Source: Ashinkailepas kermadecensis (lineage: Eukaryota > Arthropoda > Thecostraca > Neolepadidae). Taken from it: a DNA stretch of 64,000 nt. Below, piece after piece: positions 55,405 to 64,000 of the stretch. The stretch covers positions 28,501 through 92,500 of the forward strand of contig JAOTOM010004279.1 in NCBI GenBank assembly GCA_034440615.1, given 5' to 3'. The stretch's first letter is position 1, and each line of letters opens with the position of its first letter. The notes below the pieces were generated by a model. The model saw only the letters and a program-made list of their open reading frames with translations. It ran no database searches and was not told the DNA's origin. A program made the translations under genes and the position numbers.

Positions 55405-55479
55405 GTGACGTCAGCATCAGGAGAGGGTGCAGTTATCAGAGCCGACTTCCGAGCTTGCGTTTTGAACCGAAGAAAACCT

Positions 55480-56400
55480 GCACGTTCACGCTGTGTCCCG
55501 GAGCCGATCGTGGTGTTACCGCTGTGTCCCAGAGCCGGTCGTGGTGTTACCGCTGTGTCCCAGATCCGACCGTGGTGTTACCGCTGTGTCCCAGAGCCGA
55601 CCGTGATGTTACCGCTGTGTCCCAGATCCGACCGTGGTGTTACCGCTGTGTCCCAGAGCCGGTCGTGGTGTTACCGCTGTGTCCCAGAGCCGGTCGTGGT
55701 GTTACCGCTGTGTCCCAGAGCCGACCGTGGTGTTACCGCTGTGTCCCAGAGCCGATCGTGGTGTTACCGCTGTGTCCCAGAGCCGACCGTGGTGTTACCG
55801 CTGTGTCCCAGAGCCGGTCGTGGTGTTACCGCTGTGTCCCAGAGCCGACCGTGGTGTTACCGCTGTGTCCCAGAGCCGACCGTGATGTTACCGCTGTGTC
55901 CCAGAGCCGACCGTGGTGTTACCGCTGTGTCCCAGAGCCGACCGTGGTGTTACCGCTGTGTCCCAGAGCCGGTCGTGGTGTTACCGCTGTGTCCCAGATC
56001 CGACCGTGATGTTACCGCTGTGTCCCAGAGCCGACCGTGGTGTTACCGCTGTGTCCCAGAGCCGACCGTGGTGTTACCGCTGTGTCCCAGAGCCGGTCGT
56101 GGTGCTACCGCTGTGTCCCAGATCCGACCGTGATGTTACCGCTGTGTCCCAGAGCCGACCGTGGTGTTACCGCTGTGTCCCAGAGCCGACCGTGGTGTTA
56201 CCGCTGTGTCCCAGAGCCGACCGTGGTGTTACCGCTGTGTCCCAGAGCCGATCGTGGTGTTACCGCTGTGTCCCAGATCCGACCGTGATGTTACCGCTGT
56301 GTCCCAGAGCCGACCGTGGTGTTACCGCTGTGTCCCAGAGCCGATCGTGGTGTTACCGCTGTGTCCCAGAGCCGACCGTGATGTTACCGCTGTGCCGCAG
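55480..56400 (+). repeat. 31-bp array of an exon acceptor
   Basis: About 29 units of CCGCTGTGTCCCAGAGCCGA, CCGTGGTGTTA. The last copy (GCTGTGCCGCAG followed by AGCCGTGACGG) is the acceptor and start of the 56401 exon, so acceptor-like CCCAG-AGCCG sites are copied throughout. All frames are open because the period is 31. Confidence 0.95.
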
Positions 56401-56583
56401 AGCCGTGACGGTACCGGTTGGGACCTGTCCCCGGATCTCAAGTTGAGCATTACCGACATCACTGACCTGAACGAAGAGAACCGGCTGTGGCGACAGAAGG
56501 TCACGCAAGGTCAACGTCAGCTGGCTGTCCTGCGGCAGAGTCTCGAGTCGCTGCGCCAGGGTGTCGAGGAGTGTAAGAAGGAG
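56401..56583 (+). CDS. Gene B block exon, coiled coil (61 residues)
   Basis: Acceptor TGTGCCGCAG. Peptide SRDGTGWDLSPDLKLSITDI, TDLNEENRLWRQKVTQGQRQ, LAVLRQSLESLRQGVEECKK E: strong coiled coil. The donor GTCTGT at 56584 keeps phase 0 as needed by the next exon; a better-looking GTAAGA at 56573 would end in phase 1 and not fit. Confidence 0.75.
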
Positions 56584-56663
56584 GTCTGTACTCGCCCGCT
56601 TCCCTTGATTGGTTCGGGCGGCAAGACACTGTCGGTTTTGCCGTTATTTATACTGTGATGCAT

Positions 56664-56701
56664 GGCACACACACACGCGCATGCACATGCACATGCACAT
56701 G

Positions 56702-56767
<66 letters not shown>

Positions 56768-56790
56768 TACATACATACATGCATGTCCGC
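56664..56790. repeat. (CA)n-(CATGCA)n-(TA)n microsatellite
   Basis: CACACA, GCATGCACATGCACATGC, ~57 bp of pure AT, then ACATACATACATGCATG. Confidence 0.97.
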
Positions 56791-57900
56791 CTCTATATTC
56801 GCTCCTGCAGTGCCCGCAGTTGTGTATTATATACCGGTGTGATGAAAATGCATTTGTTATCCCACATGGCATGTCGACTTGTCGATACCAATAAGGGGAT
56901 CAGAATAAGAAGAGCAGAAGGATCACCAAAAGTCATTCATGAAGAAGCTGAAAACGCTTCAGAGTTCGTGTTCAATTGTGATATAGCCCGTGGGCGTCGA
57001 CACGGCGGGACGGGGGGACGAATTCCCCAAGCTTCGTGAAATATAGCATTACGCTGAAGGAGGTGCATGGAAAAAATCAACGGGGAAGTCCTATCGTACC
57101 CCTCCTATCCAAAATTTGTGGCCACGTCCATGATATAGCCGAAATTTGAAACGGACGATACGAAGTACTTCATCGGTGTTTGCTGTATATCATCGTTGAA
57201 TTATACCAATTGGGTCATAGCTGGCATTATGTATCCAACGACCTAGGCTTGAAAGTTGGCTTTGGTGCGAAAATGAAGAGGAAAACGATTAATATCGGTT
57301 TTGTGAGGCCCTTTTTATTCAAAAGATGAACTTGAAGTGATGTCTTTGTGGAACATGCAAGTTAGCAATGCATTCCAATGTTGCGACAGAGTGTTAAAAT
57401 AAGGGAATAGTGGGCTTGCACTTATTATGCAATGAGCTGAAAAACGATGATTCCAACATGAATTTAAATCATTCAATTTCAGCTTGATGTCACAGTTGTG
57501 CCGCTTTGTAACGTCTGCTTGATAGCATCAGCTTCAGTCCATCACTTTAAAGCATAGCAGTGTCCATTAATCGTGACAGGTCTAGCAAGTTCAATTTTTA
57601 TAAATCATTCATAATTATCGTGAACTTGCGAACGTCGTATAATATCCTTAGAAGCAAGGTAACTGGCTATCTAAAGCATTGGTTTGCTATGATTCAACTA
57701 GTGAAGGTGTGCGTTAGACTAACGATGCCGGAATGTATCTCGTGGCCGTGAAGAAAGGGACATTGTGTACTTATTTTCAGATTTATTTGTCCAGACCCTT
57801 CTTGGTTTTTAGTGGTCAAATCTGGGCAAAGGGCGATGACATATGACTCTATTGAGCAGATTTTCCCAGCAATAATTGTGACACTACCGTAAGTGTTCAG
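56791..57900 (+). other. Intron stretch without a recognised feature
   Basis: AT-rich, no array or transposon domain recognised. Confidence 0.45.
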
Positions 57901-58083
57901 AATGTGTGCCGTACCCTGACACTGGAAGGGGTTGTTCAGGAGCAGCAGACGTGTGAGCTGCGCGTGCAGCTGCGGCTGGCGCGGGAGGAGGTGAAGCAGC
58001 AGGGAGCTGTGGCCGACCAGCTGTTGCAGCTCCAGTCGCAGGTTGACCTGCTCATCCTGGAGAAGGAGCATCAGCACCGCATG
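57901..58083 (+). CDS. Gene B block exon, coiled coil (61 residues)
   Basis: Acceptor CGTAAGTGTTCAG, donor GTGGGT, phase 0 both sides. Peptide NVCRTLTLEGVVQEQQTCEL, RVQLRLAREEVKQQGAVADQ, LLQLQSQVDLLILEKEHQHRM: continuous heptads, strong GC3. Confidence 0.8.
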
Positions 58084-58980
58084 GTGGGTAATAACGGTGT
58101 ACGTGCACAGATCAGGCAACAGCTACTGATGTTATTTCAGCAGGGCCGATAATTTGGATTACGTCCGTACACCAGTGTGGGCAGAGGTGAAGACAATAAC
58201 TTTGAGTTCCCTTCCTCAAAACTTTCGAAGAACACCAAGGCTTTGGGTAGGACAACTGGTGGGGAGCGCCGTGGATTTTTGCAGAGTAGTGGGCCGCAAT
58301 TTCTAGGTATTTTTGGACTGTTCCAGCGTCAGTTCGGCTCGGTTCCACTCAACAGCCTCAGCCGAGTGTGCCACTGGCGCCACGACTCCGATGACCAAGG
58401 CCGTGGGGTACTTCTACGACTGGTCCGCCGAAGTGCAAACAGCGAGCCCCCACGACAGTATGTGACGATGCTCCTGCGACCAACAAGTAGGGCTATTTCA
58501 CTGTGGTGTACAGTTGAGTGACAGGCGACAGCACTGCCAGTTCCAGCGAAATTTCATCGATTCTGGCATAAGGTTGTCAACCTTGGTACAATTGTACGAC
58601 TGCTGGCACAAACTGGCATATTAATCTGCATCACAACCAATTTATCGGGAATGAGTCCGCTTAAGACAGGTGACAGCCAACCAGCATTATCCTTGCATTC
58701 TATCTCGAAACTGTCAACGTTTGAAGTCAGTTCAAAACTGGTGAATGAATCGAAGGTGACATATAAAGACGCAACGACATAAATTATATAAAGGCATAAA
58801 TACATATATCGAATATGAGGTGAAATATATCGAAGGTGACATCCACCAAGAGCGATGGAAAGCCACCGACAAGGACCTCTCGGAACTATGTTTATTATAC
58901 TGTGCCACCTTTAACACGCGCACCGGAAGATGGGGGGGGGGGGGGCGGAATCCTCCCACTCCTGTTTTTCAAACACATAT
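58084..58980 (+). other. Intron stretch without a recognised feature
   Basis: Short repeat of an ATATATCGAAGGTGACAT-type motif near 58755 and 58837; otherwise nothing recognised. Confidence 0.45.
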
Positions 58981-58998
58981 CATAGACGGGCTGGAAGG

Positions 58999-59742
58999 TC
59001 AGCGACCCTTGTGTAAGTTGACGAGCACACCGATATTATCGGCACACAACGTCGTTGGTGAGGTGATATGAAGCGCGGCGATCAAGATCGCGGCGGCGTA
59101 TTCCGCCCCGTAGATGGGCGAAGGCGTCGGTCGCAGAGCTGATGCCCAGCTGTGTGGATGTGGCGTCGGTGGCGAACCACGCGTCGTGCCGATGGAACCA
59201 GGTGTCGTGGTCATATTGGGTGATGCACCAACTGATGGGCGAGATGTGACGGGGCCAGCGCGGAACCAACCGATTTCTTAGGTGACTTAGGTGACGAATT
59301 GCAACGGAAGCTTAGTTGTCCACCGCACGACGTTCAGCAGCCGTACCACCTGCTGGACAAGCTTGCAGGAGAGGATGGGGGCGAGGCGGAGGTAGCGGAG
59401 GAGTCGGGCATGAGTGGGACGGGGCACCGTGACGGCGTTCAGGTCTAGGTTGAGTTGCGACCCCAAGTACTGGAGGAAAGTGGTGGGCTCAAGGACCGAC
59501 TTGCGCTCGTTTATGGTGAGTTGCCACTCACGAACTATGGCTGACCCCAACGTCCGTTCATTCAGGGGACGTTGGGCACTCCTAGGAGCCCCAAGTGGGC
59601 TAAAAAGTGGCAAAAGTGGGAAAGGTGGAAATGCAAAGACTTGAAACATGGGAGGAGGAAGAGATGTACAGCAGCTTCGCGCTTGTAATTCGATTTCAAC
59701 TTTGCCCCCATCCAAAATTGCAATCCGTCGTCTCTGCTCCAA
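58999..59742 (-). mobile_element. RT-RNase H remnant, LTR/DIRS-type
   Basis: On the minus strand: EWQLTINERKSVLEPTTFLQ, YLGSQLNLDLNAVTVPRP, then a thumb-like segment ending NVVRWTTKLP; after a frame change WFATDATSTQLGIS (first RNase H Asp), after another change GAEYAAAIL (Glu) and CADNIGVLVNLHKGR (second Asp). Order and motifs fit RT thumb plus RNase H of a Ty3-like or DIRS-like element. Two frameshifts, no LTR seen: a fossil. Class assignment is uncertain. Confidence 0.55.
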
Positions 59743-60230
59743 GCGGATAGAAGCTTCAGCTATGACATGCGCCTATGCGATGGTTACATATTTGTGTAGG
59801 GGACCCTGAGGGCAGTGCAGTCCTTCAATTCCTCTTGCATTACATCGCTTCTCGCTTCGCTGAGTACGCTGAATAACCTACCAAAGCTTTGCCCTGGGAG
59901 CTCCAATGCCAGATTTATGTTATTGAACACGACTTAGGCCTCTTTGAAGCATCAGCTTTCTCTTCTGGCAACGCAAACTTTGCGCTTGGTAGCGACCCTT
60001 CAGCTGGCAATTTTCTTCCAATTGTTGGCGGATTCTGGAATTGACACGTTACCAATATTAACATGATATACATGTTTCGGTGCTTTTTACCGCCTATCGA
60101 TTAAGCAAGTGGTGCAGAAGGAAAAAGAAGCATGAAGTCGGGCCATTTGTGCCTGAATTTGACGGTCTGGCTTTCCTTGCGATAGCAATGAAATGGCCTG
60201 CAGTGACTTTTTCTGTTCTGATGCTGCCAG
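59743..60230 (+). other. Intron stretch without a recognised feature
   Basis: No array or domain recognised up to the next acceptor. Confidence 0.45.
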
Positions 60231-60386
60231 ATTCGGGAGCTACAGACGGACCTGGCGGCGCCGGACTCCGCCAGACGTCCGCATGGGTCGCCGCCCATGC
60301 CGCACCAGACGCAGCCCAGCCCCGACCATCAGCTGACCAGCCAGCTGACTGAACAGCTTCAGAAAACTGGGACCCTCGATCAGCAG
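60231..60386 (+). CDS. Gene B block exon, Pro/Gln-rich (52 residues)
   Basis: Acceptor TCTGATGCTGCCAG, donor GTGAGG, phase 0 both sides. Peptide IRELQTDLAAPDSARRPHGS, PPMPHQTQPSPDHQLTSQLT, EQLQKTGTLDQQ: short helix, Pro/His/Gln linker, then helix. The last part resembles QLTDRLTTLLQQ of the 52163 exon. Confidence 0.7.
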
Positions 60387-60556
60387 GTGAGGCGGCGATG
60401 GCGGGCTGCTCCAAACTGCGTACTCGAATACTCGCAGGGGTGGATTTGGGTATTTTTGGTATTGGCAAAGCAACACAAATAATGTATAACTTGAGCATTA
60501 GATATGGGTACATGGGTGTATGGCAAATATCCATGTACTCAGGGGGTGGTGGGTAC

Positions 60557-60749
60557 CAGTGGCGTAGCCAGGATTTTCCTGAGGAGGCCGACCTAAAAAA
60601 TGTGGGAAACAGGGACAGGTTTCAGCGAGCTTCATGCGCCGAAAGCCTAGGGTTCTGTGTGGTGAAAATCCCAAAATTTCTTGCTTCATCTAGAGTATTT
60701 TTGGTTTCTAGAGGGGGCACCCCCGTACTCCCCCTTGGCTGCGCCACTG
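60557..60749 (+). mobile_element. hAT-type MITE with intact inverted ends
   Basis: Starts CAGTGGCGTAGCCAGGATTT and ends CCTTGGCTGCGCCACTG: 17-bp ends with two or three mismatches, 193 bp. Flanks GTGGGTAC and GTGGATAT agree at 6 of 8 positions, fitting the 8-bp target duplication of hAT elements. No coding capacity. Confidence 0.75.
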
Positions 60750-61053
60750 GTGGATATATGGGTACGGTGGTACATGGGAAGAATGGACTAAAAATTACAT
60801 TTTGCAACACGAATAATTTCGGCAAGTCTTCATGTATAAATAATCATATACTTGTGGTGTTCCGCGCTTTGCAAGGGGAGATTGCGGGGGTAGGGAGGTA
60901 GCGGAAGAGAGCAAGAGAAAGATGGGGAGAGTTGATTGATTGAGCATTTGGGCTTGGGAGCGTTTCAACTCCTACGGTTATGTAGTGCCCATATGTGCTT
61001 CTTTCGCATTACACATTACTTCACGGGTCTATTTTGGAAGGGATATATTACAT

Positions 61054-63336
61054 CTAAGTTGCCGATATGTGCCTATATATTTGACCTGTCAGAACGAACT
61101 CAGAATTGTCACCTAAAGCATCACAGTATGAGGTTCCGTAAAAGTTGAAACCCAAGTTACGTCTTTGTTCCGCCTGGGAGCCGGGGCAAGAAAACAGCAT
61201 GTGCCTAACTGTCAGAGGTGCACCACATCGGGGACAGTGTGGTCTCGTCTCCCTTCTCAAAAGGTACCTGGGTGCAGCGTACGTGCCCCTGTTCACAAGC
61301 GTGTCAAAATCACCTCTTCTCTCCTGCACTATCTTAGCGACGACGGCCATGGTGACCAGAGGTTGCTTCATAGACCAAACTTCGTTTACAACCCGAAGAT
61401 TCCAGCTTTCTTGCCACATCCTTTGGATAAAAGCAAATACTTCGGATTAGTAATATTTGGCGGAGAGTGGCAAAGCTCGAGTCCTACGCGACTGCTCGGC
61501 GCGGTTGGCGGCGGCATCGGCCAGCTCGCTGCCTGTGATACCGGTATGGTTCGGTACCCAACAGAGGAGAATTATTTTACCAGCTCTATCCAATGCTGTT
61601 AGACGAGTTAGGATCTCCTGAATAAATTGATTTGATGGGTGAATAATATTCACCCATCATATATTCACTGAATATACTGAAGCGTAGTTGGGCTACTCAA
61701 CGAGACTGTTACAATAACATGGAATGCTTCGTCTCCAATCTGAATAAAACGCAATGCCTTAATAATCACCACCAATTCGACAATGTGCACAGACGCTTGT
61801 GGTGGCAAGGCCAAAGACCTAGCGGCTGTCCCACGTACAAACGTGCGTAGTGGAATCCGATCCCATAGACGGAGCGAGAGGATTCTGACGCAAAACGGTC
61901 TTTATCTTTCCCTCCTTTGCCCACTAAAAATGAACAACATATGATGAAAGAAAACAAACTTCCATGTGGGTGCGGTGGAAACTTCCTCAACTTTATTGCA
62001 TACCGAAGTCTCAGCTTTTCGGGTCTGTTGCCAACGATAACTCATGGACCTCTGCCAAACACTCGCAGCTGGTGACGTACGAAAGGCCCCTGTGGCGATC
62101 CGTAACGCTGTGTGGTGTCCGGTGTCGAGCTTCCGCTTTAGTTACTCACGCTGTCATATATAAGTGATGCGCAATCGAGCTTGAAGCGAATAAGGGAACG
62201 AGATAGCAATACAAGAGTTGCTCTGTCAGCGCCATAATCCGTTCGAGAACACAGTTTTATATGTATTTCTGAAGAATTAATCGAAATGTTTGATGAAGTG
62301 GGTGGAAAATCGGACGCCTTTTACAATGGTCCGCCCTACAAGACAATCTACGGACATACGTAGTTGTCTCTCCATGGACGGTGGCATCTTCTTACCTAAT
62401 CGAATAGCCAAGTCGTCAGCAAAAAATGATCTCCCAATACTTTGTGATAGTCTAGTTTCGATGTCATTTATCATTATTGTAAATAGCGCGATGCTAAGTA
62501 TGCTCCCTTGTGGAACACCATTCTTCTGGGCAAACCTTAGGTTTCCCACGCGGACACGGAAGACGCGATCACAAAGAAATGTATTCAAGGATGTGCCCAT
62601 TGGTCGACGTTTACTGTGATTCCACAGTTCCTGAGTATTCCGCGCCACCACAGTCTCATAGGCAGCCTCAACATCAAGGAAAATTGCTCACACGTGCAGA
62701 GGCGCAGCCAGGGGGCCGGGCCCCTGTTGCAGAGGGGGGCCGGGCCCCTCCCCGCTTGCAGAGGCGCAGCCAGGGGGCCGGGCCCCTCCCCGCTTAGCTA
62801 AAAAAAATACGAGATCAAGATATTTGGAGATTTGCACCATGCAAAGCCCAAAAATTTGCGCAGCTCCGCGCGGCGAAAGCGGTCTCCGTAGTGTCCGATT
62901 TTGTTTTGGGTCGGGTCCCCCTGAATACAATCTTGGCTGTTCCCCTGCCCACGTGCCTGTTTTGCATGAAGGTGTGTCGTATTTCAGCAGCTCGTCGTAA
63001 GACATGATCCAGAGTGCTTCGGTTCCTCCTGAACACGCCCTGGGAGCCTGTAGAGATGCCCTGCTTCTCCAGGCACCAACTGCGGCGAACATTTACCATT
63101 CGATCTAACAGTTCATAAAGGCATAATGTCAGAGGAATGGGACGGTTATGCGGAGGCCCACGGCCACTCCTGCCTATAGGAATTATAATGGCTTCCCGAC
63201 AAGAGGAGGAAAAATGACCCCTGGACCACAGTGAGCTGAAAGAGGCAAGAAGGGAAGCAGGAAAGCAGGGCGAGAGACGCTTCAGCATGGCGCTGTGGAT
63301 GCCGTCATGACTCTGATGTGGTCCGGAGTAGTACAA
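61054..63336 (-). mobile_element. I/Jockey-type non-LTR retrotransposon, decayed
   Basis: Reading on the minus strand from 63336: RT N-terminal part (REAIIIPIGRSGRGP, RPIPLTLCLYELLDRMVN, GVFRRNRSTLDHVL), motif A (AIFLDVEAAYETV, ~62650-62690), GVPQGSILSIALFTIMINDI and FFADDLAI (62290-62545), a gap, then RNase H (WVPNHTGITGSELADAAANR, 61447-61560) and a C-terminal knuckle (CPRCGAPLTVRHMLFSC, 61190-61240). At least four frameshifts or stops, plus a MITE insertion between the RT N-terminus and motif A. Endonuclease is absent or beyond recognition. Confidence 0.85.
62697..62947 (-). mobile_element. hAT-type MITE inserted in the RT
   Basis: Ends CAGAGGCGCAGCCAGGG (left) and CTTGGCTGTTCCCCTG (right), flanked by CACACGTG and CCCACGTG: an 8-bp duplication with 7 matches. 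It is the same family as 60557 in the opposite direction (shared GCGCCGAAAGC/GCGGCGAAAGC and C-rich end). A ~60-bp segment with GAGGCGCAGCCAGGGGGCCG is duplicated at its left end. Confidence 0.75.
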
Positions 63337-63697
63337 TGGCGCAAGTTAGTTTCGATATGGTAAAACGACGATTTCAGAAATGGTGTATTGAGGTGGTAAA
63401 GTCAACAGGAAACGACTCGCATATAATTTTTTGATGTACAGATTCCGGGTGAGTAGTGTTGTCTGGACGATGCAATTAGATTAGCGGTGTTGCTGTTGGG
63501 ACTGAATGTTTACATGCGTGGAGCCGTGCTCAAATGGCATTTCGACACCCCGTGGCCCACCACGGAGCAGGGAGGACGAGGAGCGCTTGCTGTTTTCGGA
63601 CCTCGCGGACCATTCTCTCCATTGCTTTACACAGCGATAAACTCGCGATATGGGATGGTAATGCAATAATTATAATCCATGCGTTCCCGGCTTCAGG

Positions 63698-63760
63698 AGA
63701 GATACAATCGAGGCCTCTCACTGACGCTGCTCACTGACGGCCTTACGCTGACAAATGGTG
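63698..63760 (+). CDS. Weak candidate exon
   Basis: After CCCGGCTTCAG the frame reads ERYNRGLSLTLLTDGLTLTN and meets a GTGCTG donor-like site in phase 1, which does not fit the phase-0 exon at 63911. Weak. Confidence 0.2.
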
Positions 63761-63910
63761 CTGTCTACTCATTCAGCATCCATCAAGACACGGATTGCAG
63801 CATTAACTCGGCCTCAGTGAGCGGATCACTATTAGCCAGTCGTTCCTTGCTTCGGAAAATCGATCTTGCAGTGCTTCCATAGCTCGAATATGCTTCACTG
63901 TCGCCAACAG

Positions 63911-64000
63911 ACGCAGCTAGAGGCACAGCCAGAGATGCAGCCCGAGACACAGGCGGAGGCGCAGGCGAAGACGCAGGCGGAGACGAAGCCAGAGGCGCAG
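63911..64000 (+). CDS. Gene B block exon, Gln/Glu/Ala repeat, cut by the window edge
   Basis: Acceptor TCACTGTCGCCAACAG, phase 0, open to the last base. Peptide TQLEAQPEMQPETQAEAQAK, TQAETKPEAQ: an imperfect (A/P)(E/Q)xQ repeat from an underlying GAGGCGCAG hexanucleotide-like repeat. The phase agrees with the exon at 60231. The end of the exon is outside the window. Confidence 0.55.

Noticed and set aside
55369..56658. Plus-strand frames of up to 254 codons (SQSRPWCYRCVPEP repeats)
   Set aside because: Translation of the 31-bp acceptor array; only the last 61 codons (56401-56583) are a likely exon.
58177..58521. 114-codon frame downstream of the 57901 exon
   Set aside because: Composition is unlike the coiled-coil exons, no splice borders, no domain.

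Overview
The window reads as nuclear DNA of an animal, most likely an arthropod and possibly a crustacean; that placement is inference only. The evidence is short exons (36-393 nt) with GT/AG borders separated by kilobase introns, dense mini- and microsatellites, tRNA-derived SINEs, non-LTR retrotransposons with RNase H domains, hAT-type miniature elements and interstitial CCTAAC motifs. I see no prokaryotic gene organisation. The long open frames at 0-2 kb, 11 kb, 44 kb and 54-56 kb are translated satellites, not genes.

Layout. 0-6 kb: a 21-bp satellite decaying into a related (C)4(A)4-rich satellite. 6-8.8 kb: no gene, with several hAT-like miniature elements. 9.2-39.6 kb, plus strand: one spliced gene that I assembled from twelve exons (start codon 9231, stop 39595-39597). 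Every exon joins its neighbour in a compatible phase, giving a 524-residue, mostly coiled-coil, glutamine/leucine/arginine-rich protein. I cannot assign it to a named family. 45.9-64 kb, plus strand: a second run of at least eight likely exons of the same character (coiled coil, mainly phase 0, CxxC motif) that leaves the window at its right edge. It is either a separate neighbouring gene or a continuation of the first, reached by an alternative donor inside the last exon (39571).

Mobile and repeated DNA. Retroelements: a 5'-truncated CR1/L2-like RT insertion (53264-54359, minus), a decayed I/Jockey-type element with RT, RNase H and zinc-knuckle parts (61.05-63.34 kb, minus) interrupted by a hAT-type MITE with an almost perfect 8-bp target duplication, two opposed RNase H fragments (11.87-12.67 kb), and an RT-RNase H remnant of LTR/DIRS type (59.0-59.74 kb, minus). 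Two SINE families and a ~700-bp dispersed repeat occur in several copies.

The most unusual property is that tandem arrays sit on exon borders. At nine exons the array unit contains the exon's own end plus its splice donor, or its splice acceptor plus exon start, copied from a few to about twenty times. The introns of this gene region appear to have grown by repeated tandem duplication across splice junctions.
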